Assembly: GCA_022376465.1 (NCBI GenBank)
Contig: JACDTU010000010.1
Span: 992,001-1,056,000, forward strand
Length of the DNA: 64,000 nucleotides
Direction of reading: 5' to 3'
Source: Cubamyces lactineus
Taxonomy: Eukaryota; Basidiomycota; Agaricomycetes; Polyporales; Polyporaceae
This document shows, one piece after another, positions 32,383-43,751 of the stretch. Position 1 is the stretch's first letter; the number at the start of each line of letters is the position of its first letter. The notes under the pieces were generated by a model. It ran no database searches and was not told the origin of the DNA. It saw nothing but the letters and a program-made list of their open reading frames with translations. A program made the translations under genes and the position numbers.

Positions 32383-34329
32383 CTACGGCATTGATCGTGC
32401 TACTGTAACTGAAGTCAGCTGTGTGTCCCACACGGTATTGCCTGCGCGAGCGATGCATCCCTTCCCGAAGTAGGTCATGTCATCGAATGGCTGCTTGAAA
32501 GATCTCCTAACAGCGCCCTGCTCCAGGAGCGCCATCGAAGTGGGAGTCGTGGACACAAACAGCTTGAGGAAACCCGTCCCGCGATTGATGCCGTCGGCGA
32601 GAGAGAACGAGAGCGCGTCAGACTCGGTGTTCCCGGATCCGATGATCATCTGCGACCGACGACGGAGAGGCGGACTGGACGACAACACGTGAGGATGGTA
32701 GACCATGGAGATATTGTAATAGCCCCCCGCGTCCATGTACGCTAGGTATGGCCACAGGTCTACGCCGGAGCGGTTGTGCAGGACGATCGCATAGATGGCG
32801 TCGGCCTTGTGGACGAGCTCGGCACGGCCGTTGTGCAGCAAGTTCGGGCCAATGGGCGTCCAAGTGGAGGGGTGAAGGCGGTAGAGTTCCATACTCACCA
32901 AGTTCGCAAGGGGCTGAGCGGGGTTAGTGCGGTGGAGATGCATGTGGAAGCGAGCCGCCGCCTCGACGATCCGCAGGTCCGTACGCGTCTGCGCGCTGGG
33001 GACGTGCACCTCTTTTGCGCAGGTCCCGACGATCAGAGGATCGTGGCGTTCCAGCGTGAGCCCATTCGACTGCAGAGAGACGGCGAGGTCCGCGGCCTTG
33101 GAGGGTCTCGCGCAAGAGATCGCAACCGCCGGCTTCGATTGGAGCTTCCGCACGAGGCGTGCACGACGGCGCAGCGAGAGGAAGGAAGGCTGCACGTCCA
33201 CGCGGAAGGGCGTCTCGGTGTTCCACCGCGTCACTTGCGCCCAACCGCCGCGCTGCGCCTCCTTCCCTGAATGGTCGGGTTCGGCGAGACACCACGTTGC
33301 GAACACCTCGGTCACGACAAAGGTGCCGAGCGGCAGGTTCAGGGATCCTTTGTGATTGTGAGCGTGGAGGGAGAACTCGGTACCTACAGTGATACCGTGC
33401 ATGGCACCTGCGTCGATCCGCAAGTGCTTCTCGTCGTGCGGCGCAGCGGCAACGAAGTGGTTGTCGGATGCGAAGGGTACCCCGTCAAAGAGGATCCTGT
33501 CAGCGTTGGCACCAGAGCATACAGCATCCTGGTGGTCACCCATGTAGGGCCGGAGCTCGAGAGGGAGGTCGGCATAGGTCAGCTTGTGGAGTGCGCGGGA
33601 GTCCTTGAGCGCCATGAACGCAGAGGTGAAGTTTCCTCCGTCTTCCCGCTCTACCGCCGCCCACCCTGCAGCACATGCCGCCACGACAGTATGAGAAGTG
33701 TGGTTCACCTCCGTAAAGCCACGGCTCCCCTCGGATGGAGCCTTACGTGAATGGGTGCTGCCCTGCCACAGCCCAGCAAGCAGATCCTCAGGCTTCGCCT
33801 TGCGGGTGGGTGTAAAGCGGATAGCGCGCCGTTCCAGAGGATCAATATGGCCGGAAGGCAGAGAGAAGCAGGTATCCAGGATGACGGTGATGTTGTCGCC
33901 CTTAGCTTCGGCCAGGTCCCGCAGCATGACATCAAGGGATTCGTCGCTGATGCCCGCATTGAAACGGCCGGAAGCGATCTTGGTGTCGTAGTCATAGGGG
34001 CAGAGAACAGAAACGTCACCGTGACCACGTTTGAGCCACGCCGGCGGAGCACGAAGGCTACTCCCGTGTCCGGCAAAATAGACTATCAGAGCGTCACCTG
34101 GTTCGATAGAGGGATTGTGGACTAAGTGGCTGGTGAACCGGTCTTCTATGTTACGCTTGGTCGCCTGAGAGTCGAGGAGCGTGCAGATATGTCCCGGAGG
34201 TACTAGCAAGTCGTGTACTAGCCATTGTTCGACTCGGCGTGCGTCTTTCTTCGCGGACCTGAGGTTCCAGATGTCTGCAGACTGGTACTCGTTGATACCA
34301 ATGAGGAGCGCGAACGTCTGCCTCGTCAT
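32383..34329 (-). CDS. Caspase-fold (C14) protein with atypical active site and unknown C-terminal half
   Basis: A single-exon gene of 648 codons. Residues 1 to about 270 form a caspase/metacaspase-like p20 domain: FALLIGINEYQ, a strand ending DALIVYFAGHGS (catalytic His88), and ITVILDTCFSLPSG (Cys154). Metacaspases normally have DxCHS; here the histidine after the cysteine is Phe. The block SHTVVAACAAGWAAVER and DGGNFTSAFMALKD resembles the C-terminal caspase subdomain. The remaining 380 residues (HLRIDAGAMHGITVGTEFSL, RIVEAAARFHMHLHR, DLWPYLAYMDAGGYYNISMV) look like a beta-rich domain seen after caspase domains in agaricomycete proteins, of unknown function. The His-Cys dyad is present, so activity is possible. 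No prodomain. Unusually for this window it has no introns in its coding region. Confidence 0.85.
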   Translation of the reverse strand: MTRQTFALLIGINEYQSADIWNLRSAKKDARRVEQWLVHDLLVPPGHICTLLDSQATKRNIEDRFTSHLVHNPSIEPGDALIVYFAGHGSSLRAPPAWLKRGHGDVSVLCPYDYDTKIASGRFNAGISDESLDVMLRDLAEAKGDNITVILDTCFSLPSGHIDPLERRAIRFTPTRKAKPEDLLAGLWQGSTHSRKAPSEGSRGFTEVNHTSHTVVAACAAGWAAVEREDGGNFTSAFMALKDSRALHKLTYADLPLELRPYMGDHQDAVCSGANADRILFDGVPFASDNHFVAAAPHDEKHLRIDAGAMHGITVGTEFSLHAHNHKGSLNLPLGTFVVTEVFATWCLAEPDHSGKEAQRGGWAQVTRWNTETPFRVDVQPSFLSLRRRARLVRKLQSKPAVAISCARPSKAADLAVSLQSNGLTLERHDPLIVGTCAKEVHVPSAQTRTDLRIVEAAARFHMHLHRTNPAQPLANLVSMELYRLHPSTWTPIGPNLLHNGRAELVHKADAIYAIVLHNRSGVDLWPYLAYMDAGGYYNISMVYHPHVLSSSPPLRRRSQMIIGSGNTESDALSFSLADGINRGTGFLKLFVSTTPTSMALLEQGAVRRSFKQPFDDMTYFGKGCIARAGNTVWDTQLTSVTVARSMP

Positions 34330-35449
34330 ATCTTCGGAACCAGCGGCTCAGCTCCAAAAATGACATGTAGTCACTAGAAATACTCACTTGAGACGAGAAT
34401 AGAGGTAGAACGAATATCGAACGAGTGTAGGATAAAGGGTGTGAGTGGCGAGCCATGGCTCCGCCAGGCACCCCTTTATGTGGCCTGGTTGACTGCGTTC
34501 AGTAGACACAATACCATCACGCACGGTGTGTCGCCATTCTCCCGCAGCGGAGATGGTAACGGGTCCATGAGATACACGCGTCTGGAGTACCGACAGACAA
34601 CACGCCCTGCTGCCGAACCGTAGTGAGTCGCCATCGATATGAACTTGTCGATCGCGGAGTTTGGGAAGCAACGGGTATTAGTAACCCTTGCGTAGGAACT
34701 CCGAGGATGTGTCTGTACTACCAGTTGCTATAGGGAGCATCCGCAGGACGGAAGTCGCAGGAACAAGGGGTTCTGCCGCACACGACAAGGCGGAGCCATC
34801 GTTCACGTAACGCATTTCATGGCTGTAGCTATGTCGCAGTTAGTTTGACAGCAGCATCGAGATATTTTGAGCGACTTGCCTGAGTGGGCCGAGCTCACTG
34901 GTAATGACGGACGAGATCATCGAGGCCGAGGTCCGACGCTTGACATGGTTGGCCAACGCGTGCTCGCCAATCTCTCGTCGCGGTAGGTATGAGTATCTCG
35001 AACATTCGACTGGGATAGACGGAGAGTACTAGGTGTAGTCAGTTATACAACATGAAGTGTTCTGTCCAAGCAATAGCTCAGTGCTGGCCAATGAGGAAAC
35101 CGACAATATTGCCACGAAATTGACGAACGTTGTACGAACGCCACAGTCGCGTTGCTGAACGTTAACCCTCGAGCCGGACCGATCACCCGAACGGCCACCC
35201 AAAGTGGCCAAACACGAGCTGAACGGGCGCTCCGACGACCGAGCTGCTCTCCGCCACCACGTACTTACCGTATACCAGGTTCGGCCTAAGGGACTATATC
35301 GTTGGAACCCATAGGCATGCTAACGGCTATCCTACAGACATACCTGTTCTACTCATCTGTAGCAGAGGCGTGTGGCCGCTGGCTGATACGCAAGAAATAC
35401 GCCGTCTAATCGTGTCGGTAAACACCTTGTAGTACCCGTACGCGTCCCC
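34330..35449. other. Intergenic region (1.1 kb), no gene seen
   Basis: Upstream of both the caspase-fold gene (leftward) and the Beclin gene (rightward). Frames such as 34384-34671 on the minus strand lack conserved features and may be untranslated leader. No repeats, RNA genes or clear promoter motifs were found. Confidence 0.5.
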
Positions 35450-37179
35450 ATGAACTTCGTCTGTCAGCAGTGCAAGCAACCACTGCATGTAAGCACATCT
35501 TCCTCGGGTACTCTAAGACCCTACCTCTGACATCTCGCTTCAGCTTGATGCGTCTCTAGTGGACCTCACGCCGTCGGCGTATGACCTCGTCTCGTCATCC
35601 TTGCCACCGTCCCCATCGTCTCCACATGGACGACAGCCCTCTGGCGCGGAGAAACTAGCACAGCTACCTGCTCCCTCTACTGCAAAGACAGCATGGAGAA
35701 ACTCCATCCAGGGCTCGCCGTCTTCCACGACGACGTCGCCCGCACAAAGAAAGCAGCCGCAACGCGCTCCGATGCACCCCAATGAGTCATTTGTGCTCCT
35801 GCAGGACAGTGTCATCCGCAATATTCCCTCACAGCTCCCTGCTACCCCGCATGCGAAGCGTCCGTCGTTCTCCAAAGGCCGCACGACTGCGCCGGCGGCC
35901 CCGGCACACGCCCCCGAGGAGCCTCCCCATCCGAATCCCTCGCCCCTCTCGCATCACCTCCGATCCTCGCTACGGCTGTTCAACTTGCTCTCCAGCCGGA
36001 CGGACCTTGATCACCCGCTCTGCGCAGAATGTACGCACATCCTTCTTGGCACGCTTACACGGCAGCTGGAAGAGACCAAGAAAGAGCGGGATGGCTACAT
36101 TGCGTTCGAAAAGGAGGTGAAGAAGGAAAGGGAGCGGGAAGGCTCTGGCGTGAATAGATTAGAAGCTGAAGCGAAGATCGACCGGCTGAAAGAGGAGGAA
36201 CGCCTGGCGATTGAGCAGCTCAAAGCCGCTGAACGTGAACGCCAGCAACTCGAAGAAGAGTTGCAGAGCCTTGAGCGTGAAGAGAAGGCTCTGGAGGAAG
36301 AAGAAGCAGAGTCTGTGCATGACCCTTTGTCTCTCGTTGATCCTGACTGACGAAAGTTGACCAGGTTCTGGCGTCAGCACAACGCACACCTGCTCAAACA
36401 GGCGGAACAAGCAGATCAGCTGGCAGCTCTACGTGCGGCATATGCTGCAGACTCCGCCACCCTCGACAAACTCGAAAGAACCAATGTCTACAATGACGCC
36501 TTCTGCATCGGACATGACGGTGTATTCGGAACAATAAACGGCCTCCGCTTGGGGCGTGTTCCTGGTGTGCCTGTATGCGTCATGTTACTACCGCGTGAAC
36601 ATCTGCTCAGGTATGTTTTCTCAGGTCGAATGGGCCGAAATCAACGCCGCATGGGGTCAGACGCTACTGCTGCTTTACACCATCGCGCGGAAGCTCGACT
36701 TCACCTTTGAAAAGTGAGTATTCGCACAATCAATACCTCGTGATGCCGATTGTTTCCACTCACCACATCGCAAAGCTACCGCCTAGTCCCAATGGGGTCG
36801 TTTTCTCGCATAGAGAAGACCACGGGGGACAAGGCAACATACGAGCTGTACGGCTCGGGCGATCTCCACTTTGGCCGCCTGCTGCACAATCGCCGCTTCG
36901 ACTTTGCGATGGTGGCGTTCCTGGATTGTTTGAAACAGCTCATCGACTACGTGAAGTCGCAGGACCCCACAGTCGATTTCCCACATCAGTAAGTCATTTG
37001 CATCACGCCCGCCGACTTGCCGGCAGCTGACGTTGTGCAGAATCGTGAAAGATAAGATCGGTGATGCGTCCGTCAAGCAGCAATTCAGCCAGGAAGAGGC
37101 GTGGACGCGGGCTCTCAGGCACGTCCTGCTTGCACTCAAGATCCTCCTCAAGTGGGCAACGAACGGCAGCAATGGTTGA
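35450..37179 (+). CDS. ATG6: Beclin-1/Atg6/Vps30 (PI3-kinase complex subunit)
   Basis: A regulatory subunit of the class III PI3-kinase (Vps34) complexes that act in autophagy and endosomal sorting. Exon 1 is short and gives [13 protein letters not shown], with the conserved CxxC. Exon 2 holds a Ser/Pro-rich disordered region, [14 protein letters not shown], and [21 protein letters not shown] long charged coiled coil runs from about [20 protein letters not shown] to [13 protein letters not shown]. The evolutionarily conserved domain follows: [95 protein letters not shown], and a C-terminal membrane-binding helix ([20 protein letters not shown]). Length of about 490 aa is normal. Autophagy interaction motifs were not identified with certainty. 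Confidence 0.96.
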
Positions 37180-37878
37180 TAGACATGCACATACAATTGC
37201 TTCACTGATTGTGCGTTCTCACACGTTCATCTGACTACGGACCGGAGTAGCTACGGGTTCCCGAAGGGTGGGTTCGGATTCTGTGGGATGCACACTACGC
37301 TACATGACCAGCTATCTGTACGCCCAGCTGTACTATAGTAGATTCGGTGGATTGTATGTGGCTGTGGACGATCGGATAGGACTAGGAACGGCGTACGGTT
37401 GCATGTTCCAACTGAGTTACGTCCTCGCGCTAAGCGGGCCACAGCCGGCGGCTTGTCGGGGAATGTGCGATCCTTCTCAGAGAAGCCACGCATCTCCTGT
37501 ACGCCGATGGCGCTTTCGCGATCCCCGCGCCCGAGTCCACTTCGCGCTGTGTTGGGACACCTCCACTAGCTTCGGGCGGTGCCAGGGACCATGTGCGTCG
37601 AGCTTGGGAAGGCTACTGGAGGAGCTCTGGCCATGGGCGAACCGGGACCGGACCGGTTCAGCTCAGCACCATTCCGGAATCGGGAATGGATTGCAAAGAG
37701 TTGCACCATAGCTGAGTAAGGCCTCTTTAAATGCCGAGCTAGACCAGTTGTCTTCCCGGGTTTGTCAGCCCAAATATTCGCCAGTTTTCTGCTGCTATAT
37801 CGCCTTGCGTCCTCTGCCCCGCGGCTCGACTCGGAGTCCCTCCGTACAATCACCTCACCCTCCTCCTTTCCCCGTGCC
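37180..37878. other. Intergenic region, promoter of the glutamate-cysteine ligase gene
   Basis: About 0.7 kb between Beclin and the ligase start. Open frames on both strands are short and domain-free. I saw no clear Yap1-type TTAGTAA or CACGTG element here. Confidence 0.45.
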
Positions 37879-40673
37879 ATGGGTCTCCTCTCGCTCGGGA
37901 CGCCTCTCGTCTGGGATGAGGCAAAGCAGTACGCAGATCACGTCAGGTCTCACGGGATCACCCAGTTCCTGCACATATGGGACCGCGTCAAGGACAGGTG
38001 CGGAGACGAGCTGCTGTGGGGGGACGAGGTACTTTTATCCACCGCCATGTGTCTCCCATGCCGCACCGTTCTAATGAATTAAACGCGTTGTTTCGCCGCA
38101 CAAGATCGAGTACATGGTCGCCGTCTTCGACGATCACGAGAAGAACGCTAAACTTTCCCTCCGCCAGACCGAGATCCTCGCCAAGCTGCAGGCGATAGTC
38201 AACGACATTGTCTCCGATCGCGGCGAGTCGTACGTCGTCCTCCCGTTTCCTTCTCCGAGCATCACTGTACGCGTCTGTGCACAGCGACTCCGTACCGACC
38301 TTCCACCCGGAGTATGGCCGGTTCATGCTCGAGTCCACGCCCGGCTCGCCCTATACCGGCGAGCTGCGGGATCTGCTCTCGGTCGAAAGCAACATGCGCT
38401 ACCGGTATGCCTTCACGCGTCCGTGAACCCTCTTCGCGCATCTCACTTCCGCCAGCCGCCACCTCGCCCGCAAATACCTCAAGCCCAATGAAATCCCCTT
38501 CACCATGACGTCGTTCCCCCGTATGGGCGTCCCCGGCGTGTTCACCGAGCCATACTATGATCCGGTAGACGCGGTGTCGAGCCATAGCTTGTTCTTGCCG
38601 GAAGAAATCACCAATCCCCATGCACGTTTCCCGTCGGTGACCCTCTCTTTTGTGATCAGTCCCAGGCTGAACCTAGCGCGTCTTGTAGGACTTTGACCGC
38701 AAACATTAGACGAAGACGGGGGTCCAAGGTTGCTATCAACCTCCCCTTGTTCATAGACACACATACCCCTCGACCGTTCGTAGACCCCACAATCCCATGG
38801 CAGAGGAACGTATATCCGGAAGACTCAGGCAAGCCTCCTCCACATTGTCATGGGTTTTGTTATCGGAACTCAATCGTACTGCAGAGGCCAAAAAGGGCGC
38901 CGCACTCATAGATCACATTTACATGGACGCGATGGGCTTCGGCATGGGATGCAGCTGCCTGCAGATAACGTTCCAGGCCTGTAACATTACAGAGGCCAGG
39001 CGTCTTTACGATGCTTTGATTCCGGTTGCCCCACTCATGGTTAGCGATCAGTCTCTCACAAATGCGGCGCCGCAAAAGAGCTGACTGTTATACAGCTGGC
39101 GTTGACTGCTGCGAGTCCTCTCTATAGGGGATACATCGCCGATGTTGACTGTCGCTGGGATGTGGTCTCCGCAAGCGTCGACGATCGCACAGAAGAGGAG
39201 CGCGGCTTGAAGGTAAGCTTCTCTTGGCATTACTACACCATGTCGTCTATAACGTGAGCCACAGCCGCTGAAAGAGAATCGGTTCCGCATACCCAAGTCG
39301 CGCTATGCGAGCGTCAGCTTGTACATCTCGGAGTATTGGATGAATCAGCCGGCGTATAATGATATAGACGCGCCTTATGACTCCGCCATCTTTGAGCGAT
39401 TACGCAAACATGGTACGCTGTCCTGCCTGAGACCTCCTACGCCTCGAACTAATCACAATGGTCCCACGGAAGGCGTCGACGAGCTGCTGTCAAAGCACAT
39501 TGCACACTTATTTATCCGGGACCCTCTTGTGATATTCTCTGAAAGTATAGACCAGGACGACACGACTAGTAATGACCATTTCGAAGTGAGCGTCTTGGCG
39601 AGGAAAAGGCTATGCTGCGACGGAGCCGCTGACATTTGCGCAGAATATACAATCCACAAACTGGCAGACGCTGCGATTCAAGCCGCCGCCCGCGAACTCG
39701 CCTATCGGCTGGCGTGTCGAGTTCCGACCGATGGAAGTGCAGATGACGGACTTCGAGAACGCCGCATTCTCAGTCTTCGTTGTGCTGCTCTCTCGCGCCA
39801 TCCTGCATTTCAACTTGAACCTCTACATACCCATCTCCAAGGTACGCGCCATCCGTCGGGTTCCGCGTGCCGTCCGGGTGTAATCAAAGTTTCCAGGTGG
39901 ACGAGAACATGGCCCGTGCACAGAAGAGAGATGCCGTACACGCGCAGAAGTTCTATTTCCGCAAGGATGTCTTCCCTCCCGGGCCGTCGCAACCATCGAG
40001 CGTCGTGTCGTCGTGTCCCAGCACTCCGGTCAGCGAGCACGGCGGCCCGATCCTTGTGAATGGAATCAATGGGAAGGAGAAGAAACTCCGCAATTGCTAT
40101 CCACTGCCCCCGAAGCCAGACGACGCTGCGCTGCCGGCTGCTGTAGACGACGAGTATGAGGAGATGACGATGGAAGAGATTATGAACGGAAAGGTTCGTT
40201 CTACATCCGCTTGTTCATCTTGATGTTGTTGACCGCATCTGCCACAGGGTGCCTCCTTCCCCGGATTGCTCAACTTGGTGTACACATACCTCGAGACGCT
40301 TGATGTAGACGACGAGTCAGCGCGACGAATCGAAGAGTACCTGGACCTTATCAGAAGAAGAACCAATGGTAGGGTCGCACGACTATCTGACGGCGCTGAA
40401 TTTGACATGAGTGTGGCACCTCAGGTTCCCTTCGGACCGCAGCGAGCTGGATTCGAAACTTCGTCCGTTCACACCCGGCGTACAAGTTCGATTCGGTGGT
40501 GAGTCAAGAGATCAATTACGATCTCATGGTAGCTGTGGACGAGATGTAAGTGCTATACGTTCTGCCGTGAGAGATATCACGATCGCTGACATGGCTCAAC
40601 ACACGACAGAGAGCGTGGCGTCCGCAAGGCACCAGACTTCCTCCCTGAGCACTGTGCGCGTTCAAAGCAGTAA
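37879..40673 (+). CDS. GSH1: Glutamate-cysteine ligase catalytic subunit
   Basis: Catalyses the first, rate-limiting step of glutathione synthesis (glutamate + cysteine + ATP to gamma-glutamylcysteine) in the cytosol. About ten exons, near 700 aa, all in frame. It opens [20 protein letters not shown], then [17 protein letters not shown] joined to [19 protein letters not shown]. Next are [53 protein letters not shown], and [20 protein letters not shown] with the active-site glycine/cysteine block. These are followed by [82 protein letters not shown], and [20 protein letters not shown]. The end is [14 protein letters not shown]. The 3' exons have a decayed duplicate at 42140-42425. An acidic insert ([16 protein letters not shown]) is typical of fungal forms. 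Confidence 0.97.
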
Positions 40674-41076
40674 ATATCATCTGGGGTCGACTAGTGGCGG
40701 TTTCCATGGACAATAAGCAGTCAACATCAACTATGTATCTTATCAAATATTCTTGGCCTCCGCTTTCGATTGCTTACCACGTCAATGAGACACAATATCG
40801 CTGGGACACGTATGCATAAATTGTGTCGCTCTCTATGTCGTGCTGTGTTAGCTCGAGGTCATCACGCCAGATCCCTTGAAGCTTCACTGTGTGCTCGAGA
40901 TCGTATGATAGATCGCTGAATCCCCTTGATATCCTACGAATGCCGTAGAAATGGATCATGGTGAGATCTTCATCCGCATACCTTCATTCCAAGAAGGCAC
41001 TGAGCAGTTACCAGTGGTGCGGGAACCTTCTACTACGATCGGAATACCCTGTTCGCAGTATTCTGGGCACTCTATG
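40674..41076. other. Spacer between the ligase gene and the glutaminase remnant
   Basis: No gene was recognised. If the tandem-duplication model is right, this stretch should derive from the original spacer and 5' part of the lost glutaminase copy, but I could not see convincing similarity to the DNA upstream of the intact gene. Confidence 0.4.
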
Positions 41077-41945
41077 CACTTGTCAGTTCGTGGCAATCGC
41101 TAGCAACGTCGTCGGACTAGCAGCGTTTTCTGGGCACCTGCATAGATTAGCAGCCGTGGGCACTGATGTATAACATCTACGCTGACTGGGTACGAATATC
41201 ATCAGCGAAGCGACCCGATGTTGACCACTCAACAGCTACTGAAGCTTGAAGGGTCAGACGGCACAATACCCTCCTCAACTCAGGTTACCGTGAGTGTAGC
41301 AGTTCTGGATGGCGTCATAATATAATTCCTGATCTGGTTACAGTACTATCCTATGGAATCCCCCTCAATAGTTTCATCGGGAATACGAGTAGCGCATGTA
41401 TGTATGGCTGTTCCCCATTTTGGAGGAGACCTGTACTAAGTTCACCTCCAGCATGGAAACTGTTCACTGCAGTGACGATGCAGGATAGCGGCGTCCGGGG
41501 CAGTTTGATCGATGGTGTCTGGGCTAGAGCCAACTATGATGGGACTGCAGGGGCATTTCCCGACGTGTATAACGCCAGTACGGGAGTTACTTCCGGCGGC
41601 AACGCTGGGTGAGCCACCTCTTCCTGCGCTGTCGATCCCTCTTCTAACGCATGCCATGCGAAGTGTAGGCATGCTGTAGGAGGATTCGTCTCCATACTGG
41701 CCTTGAGGTGAGTGTCCTCTTTGAACATCATGCTACGGCGTAGTTCTTTGAGTACCTCATAGCCTTCTCAACATTACCATTCAGGTGGACCCTGCCTCGG
41801 GAGCGTTGCTGAGAAACTGGTGAGCAGAGGATCGACGAAGCTACAAGAGTACTTGCCACAAGCAGCCTCCGCGACAAGGAGAGAGTCGGTATCGCCAGAC
41901 GAGTCGAGACAAGAAGCGAGCGCCGCATTGGCGTACGGGTTGGAA
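41077..41945 (+). pseudogene. Decayed 3' fragment of the glutaminase-like gene
   Basis: Nucleotide similarity to the intact gene is plain to the eye. From 41077 on, the sequence matches 46066 onwards (shared gtggcaatcg.tagcaacgtcgtc). 41221-41300 matches the 46240-46320 exon/intron border. 41342-41395 matches 46366-46420. 41445-41615 matches 46475-46635, including a translatable stretch with LIDGVWARANYDGTAG (LIDGVWARANYNGTSG in the intact gene). 41665-41806 matches 46685-46817, keeping a splice-like border. After 41806 the membrane segment is missing; 41817-41945 resembles the Ser/Arg-rich tail coding region near 47230-47400. The 5' three-quarters of the gene is absent, and indels and stops break the frame, so no product is expected. 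The fragment has the same orientation as its parent. Confidence 0.85.
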
Positions 41946-42139
41946 ACCATGGCGGGCACTCAGGCTGTCCTTTATGCTCTGATCCTACCCGTACCATCAC
42001 GGACACGCAAAGTTATGGACAACCGACTCAGATGGACGTGTTCGGTCTGCAGGTAGCGGCACGAGACCTCTGACGAATAGTACAGGAGATGTGGACAGAA
42101 AGCTTGGAGCTGCCCCCGGAGTATGCTACTACTGCTGCG

Positions 42140-42425
42140 GGAATCTGACGGCGAACTTCTGTACGTGTAGCACCTCAGGTCGCCTTCGAACAGCGGTGAG
42201 CTGAATCCGACCCCTCGTCCGTTCACACCCGGCATACAAACTCGTCCCGGTGGTGAGACGCGCAACCAACTGCATCTCCGAGTCGTGTTGGCCGTAGAAA
42301 AGATGCGAGATGACCTTCGTCACGCAGCGCTCCGATGTTCCATTCACTGATGCACCTCGGTGCGTTGACAAGGAGCCCGGTATCTGCAAGATGCCGGACT
42401 TCCTCCTCATACACGGTGCGAAACG
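42140..42425 (+). pseudogene. Decayed copy of the last exons of the glutamate-cysteine ligase gene
   Basis: Matches 40385-40665 of the intact ligase gene across an exon, the following intron and the last exon. Shared blocks include atctgacggcg, gcacctcaggt, tcgtccgttcacacccggc, and tgccggacttcctcc (intact: caccagacttcctcc). Substitutions and small indels destroy the frame. No promoter or upstream exons accompany it. It has the same orientation as the intact gene and lies downstream of the glutaminase remnant, the order expected of a tandem duplicate junction. Confidence 0.85.
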
Positions 42426-43751
42426 AAAGCCTTCGTTGACACCTGCGATGGCGGCCGGTTGGTTGGAATCCTATGGTCAGTGAAGAGCCAGTCAAAATAG
42501 TGTGTCGTACCGCGGCTCCTTGACTTTCGCTCTCCTCTCTACTTGGTCGCATGTTCGTCTTGAAGGCCCCCTGCCATGCGGGTTCACTCTAGCCTTGCAT
42601 ATCCAATGATTTCCCAGGATGATCTGCAAATTGGAAGATGCAGCTCGGCGCGCATGTGGGCTCGATCGGTTGACCACAGTCATAATTTTACGCGAAGGTT
42701 AGGCGGCATTGCCCCCGAACGAAGCTGGGCTATATGTATACGCATACCTCGGTGAGAGGGTTCAAGCAGAGTTCCGTAGACACGAGTAGACGCACTATTG
42801 CTAGCTGGCCTCACCATCTGTCGTGGATGTGATTTGGCATGTTCAAGTTGACAGATGCCACGGTCCACCGTTCTTCGGAAGAGCGGCCGGTTTCCATATG
42901 TATACTGTAGATCCCTATGCCCGTCGTAAGCTCCATTCTCGAGCCAGGGCGCAGAGTGACATAGGTTCTTTGTGCCGGCAAGTACGATGGCCCATGAGAA
43001 TAGAAAGTACGTTCAAGTGACGGTCAGACGTCTCGACTCTCAGCGTGCAGCTGGTGCCATGTATAGATTGACGTCAACGGCAGCCGCTCAAAAGCCATCA
43101 ATTCCGCGCGGAGCACAGGACCACAGGTTCACTGCCATTGACGATCAATGCGGCAACTCTGCGCCGAAGCGCTCTGGTAAGCTCATTACTATGCTCTGTA
43201 CTTACTCGAATAGATCCCCCGGCTTACTCAGACGCGTTTAACTGTGCTGTGTTCTAATTCATCCAGTATAGCATTCTCCCTCTTTAGCACATCACCATCA
43301 TCATCACCGCGGGAACCTGGTGGGTTGAATCTTCCTCTGCAGTCCACATGCCTCACTCGTCGTTCTCGGACGCTCACCAGAAACCGTAGCCAGGGCAAAA
43401 GATTTCGATGTTCCATCGAACGACAGCGTGCGTGCAAAGTCCTGTGCGCTTGCAGACTGAGCACGAGTGTATACTGCGTTCCCACCTCCAATCCCAATAT
43501 ACTTGATGAGCCAACGTTTGCTGCGCGACTAGCGTTTCGGAGCTGATGGCGGCATCGAACTGTCAAGGGTCCATCACTCGAGCCCAGGGACACCCCAAAG
43601 TCAAACCCAAGCGATCCATTGCCCGTCGCCGATTGAGAGGTCGCAGCACGGCCTCGGGTGCCCTCCGGTGGTGCGCAGGCCCTTCGGTCGATTCGTCCCA
43701 CGCTTGCTCTCTCTGTCTTCACCCTCTTCGCTTTCCTTCCGGTTGTTGACA
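42426..43751. other. Intergenic region upstream of the glutaminase-like gene
   Basis: About 1.3 kb without a supported gene. A 329-codon minus-strand frame covers 43228-44217 but overlaps the signal-peptide exons of the glutaminase gene, is very Arg-rich and has no domain. A short cat/atc run lies near 43290. Confidence 0.5.

Noticed and set aside
32776..33750. Two long plus-strand frames (164 and 159 codons)
   Set aside because: They are antisense to the intronless caspase-fold gene, whose protein motifs are clear; GC-rich antisense frames of this size are common.
42830..43230. Further duplicated sequence between the ligase remnant and the glutaminase promoter
   Set aside because: Short matches to 40690-40740 were noticed but are too brief and gapped to distinguish from chance without an alignment program.
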